Made by a program: the position numbers and the translations under genes
In this document: in pieces, positions 19,557 through 28,158 of the stretch
Numbering within the stretch: position 1 is the stretch's first letter
Layout: every line of letters starts with the position of its first letter
The notes under the pieces: model-generated
What the model was told of the DNA's origin: nothing
The model's input: the letters and a program-made list of their open reading frames with translations, nothing else
Databases searched by the model: none
Origin: Xanthobacteraceae bacterium
Lineage (GTDB): Bacteria; Pseudomonadota; Alphaproteobacteria; Rhizobiales; Xanthobacteraceae
NCBI GenBank assembly: GCA_031291475.1
Contig: JARLIY010000105.1
Location: 1-64,000, forward strand
Reading direction: 5' to 3'
DNA: 64,000 bases

Positions 19557-21164
19557 TCAGTGGCCGACGGCAGCTCCTGCGCCCGTGTCCACCCGCCGAA
19601 TCAGTAAAAGGACGAACGGTACAAACGCAGCGGCGACGACGGACCAGGTAAAGAAAATGTCGATGTAGCCCATGAGGGCTGCCTGATTGGCGATCGTTTG
19701 GCCGATATAGCCGATGGCGCGGCCCTGGGCGCTGGCGGCCGACCCGAACTGCGTGAAGTATTCCGTCAGGTTATGCAGCGTGGACTGGAATTCCGGCGAG
19801 GAGGGATAGATATGCTCCACCATCCGCGCCTGATGGAATTGCGATCTTTGCACCAATTCGGTGTTGGCGAGCGACACCCCGATGCTGCCGCCGAGATTGC
19901 GGGCGACATTGACCAGCGCCGACGCCTCGCCGGTCTTTTGCGGCGGCAGCCCGGCATAGGCGACCGAATTGATCGGTATGAACATGAACGGCATGCCGAC
20001 CGTCTGAAAGACACGCACCGTCGCGAAGTAGCTGAAGCTGGCATCAGGCGTGAGCGACGTCGAGTACCACATGGCGAGCGCGACGATGGTGAAGCCGATC
20101 GCGATCCAATATTTGGGTTGCATGCGCGGGATGATTTGTCCGGCCAGCGGCATCATGATCAGCATCGCCAGGCCGCCGGGCATCATGGCGAGCCCCGAAA
20201 GCATCGCCGTGTAGGGAAAGTCCGTCTGCATGAGCTGCGGCGTGATCTGGTTCGAGCCGAACAGGACGGCGCCCACGGCCAGCATCGCGATGAACGCCAT
20301 GCCGAAATGCCTCTGGAAAAGCAGACGCAAATCCACGATCGGATCGTCGTGGGTCAGCTCCCAGGGAATGAAAAATATCAGGGAGCAGACGCTGATGGTC
20401 GCGCAGGTGATAATGAAGGTGGAGTGGAACCAGTCGTCGATTTGCCCGCGGTCGAGCACGAGCTCGAGGCAGCCGAAGATCAGCGCGATCAGCGCCAGGC
20501 CGACCCAGTCGATCTTGAGGCCGCCCGCAAGCCGCTCGTGGCGCTCGCGCTCGAGTACGTCCGGCTCGACCACCAGCCATTGCACGAGCACCAGCGAGAG
20601 AATGCCGAATGGCACGTTAATAAAGAAAATCCAGTGCCAGGAATAATTGTCGGTGATCCAGCCGCCGATGGTCGGGCCGACGGTCGGCGCCACGATGACG
20701 GCGATGCCGTAGATAGCGAAGGCCTGCGGGCGTTGGCGCGGCGCGAAGGTGTCGGCCAGCATGGCCTGCTCGCTGGTCGGCATGCCGCCGCCGCCTAATC
20801 CTTGCAGGATGCGGAACAGGATCAGCGCGTTGAGACTGCCCGCCAGCCCGCACAACAGCGACGCTATCGTGAACAGCGCCACGCAGATCATGTAGAAGCG
20901 CTTGCGGCCGATGACGTTCGACAGCCAGCCGCTCACCGGCAGCACGACGGCGTTGGCGATCAGATACGTCGTGACCACCCAAGTGCTCTCGTCGACGCTG
21001 ACGGCAAGACTGCCGGCGATGTAGCGCAACGCCACGTTGGCGATCGCGGTATCAAGCACGACCATGAAGGTGGCGATAGACACGACGATGGCGATGAGCC
21101 AGGGACTGCGGTCGCCGGCGGCCGAGCGGCTTTCGCGGCCGGAAAATTGCCGCTGGTCGCTCAT
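19557..21164 (-). CDS. DHA2-family multidrug efflux permease (EmrB-like)
   Basis: A 535-residue inner-membrane drug:H+ antiporter with the 14-helix DHA2 layout. Typical segments are the N-terminal FMVVLDTAIANVALRYIAG, the GGGMPTSEQAML motif C region and the WHWIFFINVPFGI segment. It should form the pump of a tripartite EmrAB-TolC-like system and drive export of lipophilic compounds. Its ATG overlaps the stop of the adaptor gene by four bases (ATGA), so pump and adaptor are co-translated. No outer-membrane channel gene is visible nearby. The substrate is unknown. Confidence 0.88.
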   Translation of the reverse strand: MSDQRQFSGRESRSAAGDRSPWLIAIVVSIATFMVVLDTAIANVALRYIAGSLAVSVDESTWVVTTYLIANAVVLPVSGWLSNVIGRKRFYMICVALFTIASLLCGLAGSLNALILFRILQGLGGGGMPTSEQAMLADTFAPRQRPQAFAIYGIAVIVAPTVGPTIGGWITDNYSWHWIFFINVPFGILSLVLVQWLVVEPDVLERERHERLAGGLKIDWVGLALIALIFGCLELVLDRGQIDDWFHSTFIITCATISVCSLIFFIPWELTHDDPIVDLRLLFQRHFGMAFIAMLAVGAVLFGSNQITPQLMQTDFPYTAMLSGLAMMPGGLAMLIMMPLAGQIIPRMQPKYWIAIGFTIVALAMWYSTSLTPDASFSYFATVRVFQTVGMPFMFIPINSVAYAGLPPQKTGEASALVNVARNLGGSIGVSLANTELVQRSQFHQARMVEHIYPSSPEFQSTLHNLTEYFTQFGSAASAQGRAIGYIGQTIANQAALMGYIDIFFTWSVVAAAFVPFVLLLIRRVDTGAGAAVGH

Positions 21165-22237
21165 CTGATGCGAACGATTGGAACCGCCGACATGCCGGGT
21201 CCGAGCATGACGTCGGGCGGCTCGTCGAACACGATCTTGACCGGCACGCGCTGTACGATCTTGACGTAATTGCCGGTGGCGTTTTCGGACGGCAACAGGC
21301 TGAACGCGGTGCCGCTGCCGGCCTGGATGCTGTCGACATGCCCCTTGAACTTGCGGCCGGGAAACGCGTCGATCGTGATGTCGACGGAAGCGCCGGGCCG
21401 CACCGTGCTCAACTGCGTCTCCTTGAAATTCGCCGTGACCCAGACTTGCCGCGGCACGAACATCATCAGCGCCTGGCCGACCGCGGCATAGTTGCCCTTG
21501 GCGGCGGTCAGCCGGGCTACCCGGCCGGCCTCCGGCGCGGTGACCAGCGTGCGCGAAAGATTGGCTTCGGCCAGCTCCAATTGCGCCGCGGCCTGCTCGC
21601 GCTGCGCCCGCAGCACCGGCAGCTGCTTCTGCGTGGCGATCGCGTTGGCCCGCGCCGCGGAATAATTGGCCTGGGCTTGGCGCAGACCAGATGCATATTG
21701 CTGCGCCTGCTCGACGGTGACGGCGCCTTTGCTGACCAGATCGGTGTAGCGCGCCTCTTGTTGCTGGGCGAAGGTGAGGTTCGCTTCCGCCTCCGCCGAT
21801 TGTTTCTCCGCCTGCTCGATGCGGGCTTGCTGCGCGACGATCTGGGCGTCGATGTTGACGATGCTGGCCTTGCCCTGATCGACCTGCGCCGTGTAGTCGC
21901 GGTCATCGAGACGCACCAGGACCGTTCCCGGCTCGACCAGCTGATTGTCGGTCACCGGCACGTCGACGATGGCGGCGCCGACCTGCGCGCTGATCGACAC
22001 GGTGCGGGCGTCGATAAAGGCGTCATCGGTCGTTTCATAACCGCTGGCATTGACCCACCAGACCACGATGGCGACGATGGCGGCGATGATCAGCGCGGTG
22101 ACGACGAGCACCGAGCGGCGTCGCCGGGTCAGCCGATCGACCCACGGCTGCTTCTGCATCGCGGCTCCGAGAGCGGGTCTTCCTTCACGGCCCCGCGCGG
22201 CGTCTTGGCGACGATCGTTGTCGGTGCGCTGATCCAT
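21161..22237 (-). CDS. HlyD/EmrA-type membrane fusion protein
   Basis: About 358 residues from the ATG at 22237. It has one N-terminal transmembrane helix (VLVVTALIIAAIVAIVVWWV), then the lipoyl/barrel-sandwich segment around ETTDDAFIDARTVSISAQVG, a long coiled-coil hairpin with repeated Gln and Ala (about residues 110-210) and a beta-barrel domain. It is the periplasmic adaptor that links the EmrB pump at 19557-21164 to an outer-membrane channel. The open frame could start at TTG 22294, but the ATG gives a more normal N-terminus. Neither start has a strong ribosome site. Confidence 0.85.
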   Translation of the reverse strand: MDQRTDNDRRQDAARGREGRPALGAAMQKQPWVDRLTRRRRSVLVVTALIIAAIVAIVVWWVNASGYETTDDAFIDARTVSISAQVGAAIVDVPVTDNQLVEPGTVLVRLDDRDYTAQVDQGKASIVNIDAQIVAQQARIEQAEKQSAEAEANLTFAQQQEARYTDLVSKGAVTVEQAQQYASGLRQAQANYSAARANAIATQKQLPVLRAQREQAAAQLELAEANLSRTLVTAPEAGRVARLTAAKGNYAAVGQALMMFVPRQVWVTANFKETQLSTVRPGASVDITIDAFPGRKFKGHVDSIQAGSGTAFSLLPSENATGNYVKIVQRVPVKIVFDEPPDVMLGPGMSAVPIVRIR

Positions 22238-22352
22238 GATCGGGATAAAACGTCCGGCGCGCCAAAGGGCTTTCCGCTTGCCCGACGCGGGCAAAGCCGT
22301 TCGGTGTGAGCGATTCGGACAACTTTTAACCGGTAACGGAAGAGGAAACCAG

Positions 22353-23147
22353 TCAGGAGGGTGGGGGTGTGGGTTGGAGGCCGCCCATCAATTTCTGGCA
22401 AAACTCGTAGAGTTCGCCCGCATTGATGTCGCTGACGGCCCAGAAGTCGAGACCTCCTTGCGTCCAATGCCGAACGTTAAATCCGTGCTGGGTCGCGCCG
22501 GCCACCGCCGCATGTTCGCTGCCCAGGCCCTGCGCCACGAACAGATTGATCACGTGCTCGCGACGCCGATAAACGACGGAAGCCACCTCCTTGCCGTCAA
22601 TGTAATCGAGACGGCCGCCGATCAGCGTAAAACCCTGCGCCGTGAGGTCGATGACCGGTGGCGAAACATCGATTTTGCCGTTGAACCAGGGCTTGACGGT
22701 ATGCCGGTCGCTCGTTTCCACGTCTGTCAGATGGTTGGCTTGAAGCGAGCGCAAGTGTGCGGAAACTATTTCGCTCGTAATCTGCTGGTTTTGATCGTCG
22801 CGGAAGACGGCGATGACAAGGCTGGCCGCCACGGCCGCCGAAAGCGCCGTACCGATGGTCAAGCCGCCGAAGAAAGTGCGCCACGTCGCTTGCCGGGATT
22901 TGCCCGGGCCGGCGGGGCGCGTTGCCGGTGCAGGCATTGCCGCTTCGATGCGGCGGCGCAGGTGGGCGGGCGCGGCGTCTTTCAGGTGTGCCGCCGCCAT
23001 TGCTTCCTGCATCGCGCCGAACGCTTCGAGTTTTTCGGTGCAGGCCGGGCAAGCTGCCAGATGGGCTTCGACTTCGCGCGCATGGCCGGCGTCGAGCTCG
23101 CCGTCGATGAGCGCGTGAAGCAGGACTTCGGCTTCGGAGCAGTTCAT
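22353..23147 (-). CDS. Transmembrane anti-sigma factor with zinc-finger domain
   Basis: A 264-residue anti-sigma factor. The N-terminal zf-HC2 domain is seen as MNCSEAEVLLHALIDGEL with the HxxxCxxC cluster in VEAHLAACPACTEKL. A single transmembrane helix follows at roughly 90-115 (GLTIGTALSAAVAASLVIAV), and the C-terminal part is periplasmic. It should hold the ECF sigma factor encoded upstream inactive until a signal arrives. Its ATG overlaps the sigma gene stop by four bases (ATGA), with GAAGGAT as ribosome site. The 9-residue longer start is therefore rejected. It likely ends the 25081-22353 operon. Confidence 0.85.
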   Translation of the reverse strand: MNCSEAEVLLHALIDGELDAGHAREVEAHLAACPACTEKLEAFGAMQEAMAAAHLKDAAPAHLRRRIEAAMPAPATRPAGPGKSRQATWRTFFGGLTIGTALSAAVAASLVIAVFRDDQNQQITSEIVSAHLRSLQANHLTDVETSDRHTVKPWFNGKIDVSPPVIDLTAQGFTLIGGRLDYIDGKEVASVVYRRREHVINLFVAQGLGSEHAAVAGATQHGFNVRHWTQGGLDFWAVSDINAGELYEFCQKLMGGLQPTPPPS

Positions 23148-23758
23148 GGCGTCGATCCTTCCGCAACATTCCACGCCGCGCGCAGCATCGAGCGCGCGCG
23201 GGCCAGACGCGACATCACCGTTCCGACCGGCACGCCGGCCACATCGGCGATCTCGCCGTAAGACAAATCATTGACCTCCCGCAGCACGATGACCTCGCGG
23301 AACGGCTGCGGCAGCGCGTCAACGAGTCGGCGGATCGTTTTGTCGTCGTGTTGGCGCAATAGCGCGGCTTCCGGCGATGCCTGCGGCTCTTGCCACATCG
23401 GTGTCGCGTCCTCGTTCACATCGGCTTCGGTGCTTTCGGCCGGCGCCGGCTGTTTACTGCGTCGCGCAAATTCGGCGACGCAAACGTTTCTCAGGATCGC
23501 CAGCAGCCACGGTTTGATGGCCGGCCCACGATAGCTGTCGAAATGTCGTAACGCGCGGAGGTAGCATTCCTGAACCGCGTCCTCGGCGTCCACGGGGTCG
23601 CGCGTGAGATAACGCGCCAGCGTGAAGACATCATCGAGATGCGGCAGCGCCGCCTCGCGAAAGCGCCGGGACCTCTCGGCGTCGCTGTCAGCTGACATGA
23701 TCTCGTGCTCGGGTGTCCACCGTACGGTCAAAGCTGTTGTTTGCGTCCGATCGAGCAT
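23144..23758 (-). CDS. ECF-family RNA polymerase sigma factor
   Basis: A 204-residue sigma factor. Region 2 (about 35-100) has the DVFTLARYLTRDPVDAEDAVQECY segment and region 4 (about 140-190) the helix-turn-helix LSYGEIADVAGVPVGTVMSRLARAR. It directs RNA polymerase to a private promoter set and is controlled by the anti-sigma factor that overlaps its 3' end. Its ATG at 23758 overlaps the cupredoxin stop (TGATG), suggesting coupling; an internal ATG at 23698 would give a shorter N-terminus. Two near-identical upstream boxes at 25111 and 25580 are candidate targets. The ECF subgroup was not assigned. Confidence 0.88.
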   Translation of the reverse strand: MLDRTQTTALTVRWTPEHEIMSADSDAERSRRFREAALPHLDDVFTLARYLTRDPVDAEDAVQECYLRALRHFDSYRGPAIKPWLLAILRNVCVAEFARRSKQPAPAESTEADVNEDATPMWQEPQASPEAALLRQHDDKTIRRLVDALPQPFREVIVLREVNDLSYGEIADVAGVPVGTVMSRLARARSMLRAAWNVAEGSTP

Positions 23759-24132
23759 CAGTGCGCGGCGTCGTCGGTCGCCGCTTCTACCACAACCGTG
23801 CCGGTCATGTGCGGATGGAGGTAGCAGAAATATGCGTAGGTGCCCGGCGTGGTGAACGTGAGCGAGTAGCTGTCGTCGGTGTCGAGCGCCTTGGATTTGG
23901 TGAAGGCATTCTTCATCCAGGCGATACCATGCGGGATGTCATCCTTGTTGGCCCAGGTGACAGCGGTGCCGGCCTTCACCGTCAAGGTTTGCGGCGTAAA
24001 GATGAAATTGTCGATCGACACAGCGGTCGGCGCATTCTGCGCTTGGACGGGCGGCACGACCGCCGCCAGGAGGGGCGCGACGGCGGCGCCGAGTGCAGCC
24101 GCCACGATCATGGCGCGTAATGTGGCGTGCAT
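23758..24132 (-). CDS. Cupredoxin (plastocyanin/amicyanin-like), exported
   Basis: A 124-residue blue-copper-type protein with a signal peptide (cleavage expected after VQA, about residue 31). The type-1 copper ligands are visible: His68 in DIPHGIAW and the C-terminal Cys103, His106 and Met109 in YFCYLHPHMTG. It would act in the periplasm as an electron carrier or copper-binding protein. It lies between the metallophosphoesterase gene (13-base gap) and the ECF sigma gene (overlap), so it belongs to the same operon and may be part of the sensing or response to copper or oxidative stress. Confidence 0.87.
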   Translation of the reverse strand: MHATLRAMIVAAALGAAVAPLLAAVVPPVQAQNAPTAVSIDNFIFTPQTLTVKAGTAVTWANKDDIPHGIAWMKNAFTKSKALDTDDSYSLTFTTPGTYAYFCYLHPHMTGTVVVEAATDDAAH

Positions 24133-24145
24133 GGATGCCGTCTCC

Positions 24146-25081
24146 TCAAGCTTGTAGTGGTGTGTCGACGATCGCGAGGCGCTGCTCGCCTTGCCTGAAG
24201 GTGACGTCGGCGATACCGAGCATGCTGCGCAGCTTGTCGTCCGCGACCTTCATGGGTCCCGGAGAGGGGGCGGCGCCCGGCGCCGGTTGCGGAAACGCCG
24301 TCGAGCGGGCGGTATGAAAGGTGACGTTGCCTTCCACCTTTTGCATCACTTGGTGGATATGACCGTTGAGCACCGTCACCGAACCGAAGCGTTTGAGGTA
24401 TGACAGCGCCTGCGCGCTGTCGTCGGTGCCCCAGCCCCAGTCCGGATAGACGGTCCACAACGGGATGTGGGCGAAGACGACGATCGGAGTCGACGCCGAA
24501 CGGCCGCTGAGGTCGTCTTCGAGCCATTCGAGCTGCTCGGCGCCGAGAAAGCCGAGCCCGCCGGCTTTCAAGTCGACGACATTGACGAGGCCGATGAAGT
24601 GCACGCCGTTGGCGTCGAAGCTGTACCAGCCGACGCCCTTGGTGCCGCGCCCGTAGCGCTCGCGGTAGAATTTTTGCTCCGGGTCGAGAAAGTCGTGCTC
24701 GCCGGGGACGTAGTGCACATCGAGCCGCGTGCGCGAGATAATGCGGTCGGCGTCGTCGAACTGCGATGCAAGCGACAGGTGGCTGATGTCGCCGGTATGA
24801 ATCATGAATGCCGGCTTCTTCGGCAGCGCGTTGACCCGGTTGATGGCCTCCTCCAGGGTGCCGAGCGCGTTGGGGTTGGCCGGCTTGTCGAAGCCGACAT
24901 GGCTGTCGCTGATCTGCAGAAACGTCAGGCCGCCCGCCTCTTGCGCGACGGCTTGATCGATGAGGCCAAGCGAATGGGGAACGCCGCCGGCAATGGTCCA
25001 CAGCACGCCGGTGCCGACCCAGGTCATGCATTCGAGGACTTTTCGCCGGCTGACGCCGTCCTCACGGTCGAATTCGCTCAT
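24146..25081 (-). CDS. Exported metallophosphoesterase (calcineurin-like)
   Basis: A 311-residue calcineurin-fold phosphoesterase. The metal-binding motifs are Asp59 and His61 in QISDSHVG, GDISH, GEHDF (GNHD in most members), FAHIPLW and NGHIHQ. The N-terminus contains SRRKVLECMTWVGTGVLWTI, a likely twin-arginine signal, so the protein should be folded before export. The ATG at 25081 has GAGGAGAG seven bases upstream. It is the first gene of the cupredoxin-ECF-anti-sigma operon, directly downstream of the 43-bp box at 25111. Substrate unknown: a phosphodiester or nucleotide is likely. Confidence 0.87.
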   Translation of the reverse strand: MSEFDREDGVSRRKVLECMTWVGTGVLWTIAGGVPHSLGLIDQAVAQEAGGLTFLQISDSHVGFDKPANPNALGTLEEAINRVNALPKKPAFMIHTGDISHLSLASQFDDADRIISRTRLDVHYVPGEHDFLDPEQKFYRERYGRGTKGVGWYSFDANGVHFIGLVNVVDLKAGGLGFLGAEQLEWLEDDLSGRSASTPIVVFAHIPLWTVYPDWGWGTDDSAQALSYLKRFGSVTVLNGHIHQVMQKVEGNVTFHTARSTAFPQPAPGAAPSPGPMKVADDKLRSMLGIADVTFRQGEQRLAIVDTPLQA

Positions 25082-25110
25082 GTTCGTCTCTCCTCGAAGC
25101 CAAGCCAATC

Positions 25111-25153
25111 CGGCTTCCGAGGATGAGATCGGGCAACATCGCGATTTATTCCC
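25111..25153 (-). promoter_or_regulatory. Candidate ECF-dependent promoter box upstream of the metallophosphoesterase-sigma operon
   Basis: On the minus strand this 43-bp box starts GGGAATAAATC and ends TCCTCGGAAGCCG. It matches the box at 25580-25622 at 36 of 43 positions without gaps; the ends are identical and most changes lie in the spacer. The arrangement, a conserved GGGAATAAATC upstream half and a conserved downstream half at fixed distance, is that of an ECF -35/-10 promoter. It lies 30 bases upstream of the metallophosphoesterase start, so the sigma factor gene further down would be autoregulated. Confidence 0.6.
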
Positions 25154-25274
25154 CCGAACGTGAAAAAACTTTCGTTCACAATCTTCGTGCCGGGCCGAGC
25201 ATCGTAAGCGTGTCCCCCGCGCGCGAGCGCGAGGGACATCAAGCCGATCAAAGCTTTACCGCCTTGACGGCCGC

Positions 25275-25514
25275 TTAGCCGCCGTTCGAGCCGTGATAAT
25301 CCGGGCTTCCCTCCGGCCACGTGAGGTTCATGCGGAATGTCCCGTCCAGCGTCGGTGTCGCACGATCGACCGTGGGGGCATCCTGGGTGGTGTTATAGAT
25401 TGCCTTATGGGTCGGCTTTTTTTCGCTGCCTTGGGCCTGCGCCACCGACATCGCTGACAGCGAAAGCGAGGCGGAGGCGATCGCGGCGATGGCCGCATTG
25501 CGCATGTTCAACAT
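25275..25514 (-). CDS. Small exported protein of unknown function
   Basis: A 79-residue protein with a clear signal peptide (MLNMRNAAIAAIASASLSLS..., cleavage expected after AQA at about residue 27). The mature part of roughly 50 residues is polar and has no cysteines; it ends in DYHGSNGG. I do not recognise the family. The ATG at 25514 has CGGAGA at good spacing; the longer frame to 25595 has no ribosome site. It has its own copy of the 43-bp promoter box (25580-25622), so it is likely produced together with the metallophosphoesterase operon and is a candidate effector of the ECF response. Confidence 0.68.
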   Translation of the reverse strand: MLNMRNAAIAAIASASLSLSAMSVAQAQGSEKKPTHKAIYNTTQDAPTVDRATPTLDGTFRMNLTWPEGSPDYHGSNGG

Positions 25515-25579
25515 GTTGATTCTCCGTTTGATAAAAACGTGGCACCGAGCCACTTCGTTGCCGCCGTGTTGATCTGCAG

Positions 25580-25622
25580 CGGCTTCCGAGGACAAGACCG
25601 GGCAATGTGGTGATTTATTCCC
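25580..25622 (-). promoter_or_regulatory. Candidate ECF-dependent promoter box upstream of the small exported protein
   Basis: This is the second copy of the 43-bp box described at 25111-25153. On the minus strand it reads GGGAATAAATC, a 13-base spacer, then the GTCT-containing downstream half and CGGAAGCCG. It is about 65 bases upstream of the ATG at 25514. The pair of boxes before two adjacent transcription units, one of which encodes an ECF sigma factor, is the evidence for a shared regulator. Confidence 0.58.
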
Positions 25623-25660
25623 GCACTGCGAATTTCTTTCGACGGCGGAGATCGGAAATT

Positions 25661-26530
25661 TCAGCGCGCGAGCGCGGCCGGCTTGGCGCGCTTGGACGCC
25701 GGGCCCGGCGTGGCCGGCCTTTTCGCGGAGCGCGCGGCGCAGAAATCTTCAACCGCGGCGGCGACGGCGCCGGCGACGAGCGCGCGGCGTTCCGGGGTCG
25801 CCAATTCCAGCTCATCCTGGCGGTTGACGATGGAGCCGGCCTCCAGCAGCACCGCCGGCATGCGAGTCTGGCGCAACACGACCAACAGATCGAAGCTGTA
25901 GACGCCGGCCTCTGCGTCCAGAAGCTTGCGCTGGCGGCGCCCCATCAGCGGCAGCGTGTAATGCGGGGTGTAGCGCAGGCCGCGCGCCTGCAGGGCGAGG
26001 CCCAGGAGGCGGCCGAAGGCGAGGCTGCCCTGCGGGTCGCCGTTGTCGCTCGAGACGAAGATGGAATAGCCGCTGAAACGATCGCTGAACTGATGCCGTT
26101 GTCCCTCATAGTCCCACGTCTCGATCAGATGATTGGGCACTGAATCATGATGGATGGAGATGAAAAGATCGGCGTGCATGTCGTTGGCCCGTGCCGCCCG
26201 CTCCACCAGGCCCCGCCACGGCGCCGTCGCGGTGATCAGCCGGACCGTCTTGTCGAATCCGGCGTCGAGCAGCGCCTGCTTTATCGTGTCGGCAAGCGCA
26301 AGATTGAAAGTATATTCGGGGACGCCGCGGGCGCTGTCGGCGCCGGGTATGTCGGCGGTATGGCCGACGTCAAGCACGACGCGGAAGGTCGCGCGCTGGC
26401 AGCCCGTGGCGTCGCTTCGCGCCGGCTGCGCCGCGGCGCCAAGCAAACAAAATACCAGCGCAGCAAGCGGCGCCGCCGCGCTGCGCCGGAGCTTGCTCAC
26501 GAAATGCTGACGCGCGCGTTTCCGTGGCAC
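25661..26530 (-). CDS. N-acetylmuramoyl-L-alanine amidase (Amidase_3), exported
   Basis: A 289-residue zinc amidase that cuts the bond between N-acetylmuramic acid and the stem peptide of peptidoglycan. The zinc ligands are His57 (LDVGHTAD), Glu72 (VPEYTFN) and His127 (SIHHDS); the catalytic Glu is in VLLEAGSIVN (about 230). The N-terminus has a basic stretch and a hydrophobic helix (PLAALVFCLLGAAAQPA) for export. There is no AMIN or LysM domain; the C-terminal 25 residues are basic and Pro/Ala-rich. The start codon is GTG at 26530; a GTG ten codons in is also possible. Confidence 0.85.
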   Translation of the reverse strand: MPRKRARQHFVSKLRRSAAAPLAALVFCLLGAAAQPARSDATGCQRATFRVVLDVGHTADIPGADSARGVPEYTFNLALADTIKQALLDAGFDKTVRLITATAPWRGLVERAARANDMHADLFISIHHDSVPNHLIETWDYEGQRHQFSDRFSGYSIFVSSDNGDPQGSLAFGRLLGLALQARGLRYTPHYTLPLMGRRQRKLLDAEAGVYSFDLLVVLRQTRMPAVLLEAGSIVNRQDELELATPERRALVAGAVAAAVEDFCAARSAKRPATPGPASKRAKPAALAR

Positions 26531-26720
26531 GGGCCACCCATCATCTCAGGCTTGTCGTCATCTCAGGCTTGGCACATTCGTCGCACCTGCCGCACATTAC
26601 GAGCTTGGTTCCCTTTGTCCACGCGCACACGCGTCCCCGGGGGCTCTCGCGGCGGGCGGCGCGCGCACTTGTGCCCGGCACGCTCCTGTCGTACCAAATA
26701 AGCGAGCGGGGTATGGTGGC

Positions 26721-28157
26721 GTGACGTATTTTTCAGTGCGCAATGTTGTGGCGGTTTGCGGCGCGCTTTTTGTGCTGGCGCTCGGCTTTTTGATTCTCGC
26801 CGACGGGCGCGAAGCGGGCGCGGTCGCGGATGCGTTCCGGTCGCAGTCGCCGCTCTCCAAGCTTGCCTGGGTCGTCATCGTGCTCGTGCCCCTGATCGTG
26901 GTTCCGGCCGCGGTTTGGCTGGGGGAGACGCTGGTGCGCCAGCGCCAGGCGGCGCTTGCGCTCGAATTGCGGCTCGACGGCGTGCGGCAAGGCGTGAAGT
27001 CGCTGGTGAAATCGCAGGCCGAGGCCGACGCAGCCGTGCATCAATTGATCCGCACCGATCCGGAAGAAGCGATCGGCGCCATGAAGCAGCGGCTCAGCGA
27101 GGCCGAGCGGCTGGCGCATGTGCAAAAAGGCCGCAACGAGATCGGCGACCTCGACTCCCGGGTCGAGGAAATCCGCACCCAGCAGCAGGCGCTGCAGAGA
27201 CGGCTCGGGCCGGTGCTGGAGAAGCGCCGCGCGATCGACCAGATGTTCGCCGAGCTCGACAGCCGGCAGCACGATATCGAACGCACGCTTGGCGAAATCG
27301 GCAACGGAAACGACGCCGTCGCGCTCGATATCGGCCTGCAAAAGATGACGGAATTCGTCAGGCAAAGCCACGAACGCTGCGACGAAATCGAGCGCGCGTC
27401 GAAAGTAATGGCGGGCCTGCGGGAGGATTATAACGATCTGCAAAAGCGGCTTGCGTCGTTTGCGGCGGCGGATGACGGCGTGGCGCGGCGGGTCAAGGAT
27501 TTGGGCGCGGATCGCGACCGGCTGGCGGCGGAAATCGGCGCGCTCGAACAAACCCCGCAGGGTCCGCTGGCGGCGCGGGTGCAGCATTTTGCCCAAGAGC
27601 GAACGGCGCTCGACGGCCGGCTGTCGCAGCTCGACGCGCAGTTCGCCGCGCTGTCGGGTTTGCGCGGCGACGTTGCCGGCCTGTTTGGCCGTTTCGATCG
27701 CGCCCTCGATGCGCTCGCGGAATGGGATGGCGCGAAAAGCGAGGGCGCCGCCGCTATCGACGAGCGGGTCGAGGAGCTTGCGACCTTCATCGAGGCGACG
27801 CAGGCGCGCCTCGGCGAGATCGAACGCCGGGCGGTCGCCTTCGTCCAGCTCAAGGGCAAGCTCGGCGAGCTGCAATCGCGGCTCAATCCGCTGCAGGCCG
27901 AGCAAGGCGGCGTCGCCGATCTGATCGGGACGGTGCGCGAAATTCGCGACCGGCTGTACGCCAAAATCAGGCAGATCGAAGAGGACGAAAACGGCGGCCT
28001 CGCCGAACAGGTTAAAAAATTCGGCGAGACCAAGCGCGAGCTGGAAGAGCGCGTATCGAACCTCACCGAGCAGTTCTCCAAACTGGCGACGATCCGCAAG
28101 GACATCACCGGACTGTTCGAGAAGCTGAGCGGCGCGGTCAACACGTCGGCGAACTGA
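26721..28157 (+). CDS. Membrane-anchored long coiled-coil protein, unknown function
   Basis: A 478-residue protein with two N-terminal transmembrane helices (about 8-27 and 49-70), followed by about 400 residues of charged heptad-like sequence rich in Glu, Leu, Arg and Gln. Examples are REIRDRLYAKIRQIEEDENGG and LEERVSNLTEQFSKLATIRK. This is a continuous or multi-segment coiled coil reaching into the cytoplasm. No enzymatic motif is present. It starts with GTG at 26721 and ends one base before the ParB-like gene, so the two are one operon. A structural or tethering role is likely; the family was not recognised. Confidence 0.72.
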   Translation: MTYFSVRNVVAVCGALFVLALGFLILADGREAGAVADAFRSQSPLSKLAWVVIVLVPLIVVPAAVWLGETLVRQRQAALALELRLDGVRQGVKSLVKSQAEADAAVHQLIRTDPEEAIGAMKQRLSEAERLAHVQKGRNEIGDLDSRVEEIRTQQQALQRRLGPVLEKRRAIDQMFAELDSRQHDIERTLGEIGNGNDAVALDIGLQKMTEFVRQSHERCDEIERASKVMAGLREDYNDLQKRLASFAAADDGVARRVKDLGADRDRLAAEIGALEQTPQGPLAARVQHFAQERTALDGRLSQLDAQFAALSGLRGDVAGLFGRFDRALDALAEWDGAKSEGAAAIDERVEELATFIEATQARLGEIERRAVAFVQLKGKLGELQSRLNPLQAEQGGVADLIGTVREIRDRLYAKIRQIEEDENGGLAEQVKKFGETKRELEERVSNLTEQFSKLATIRKDITGLFEKLSGAVNTSAN

Positions 28158-28158
28158 T

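Noticed and set aside
22353-23758. EcfG general stress system (PhyR/NepR)
   Set aside because: The partner is a membrane zf-HC2 anti-sigma factor and no PhyR or NepR gene is nearby; the promoter boxes do not read GGAAC-N16/17-CGTT.
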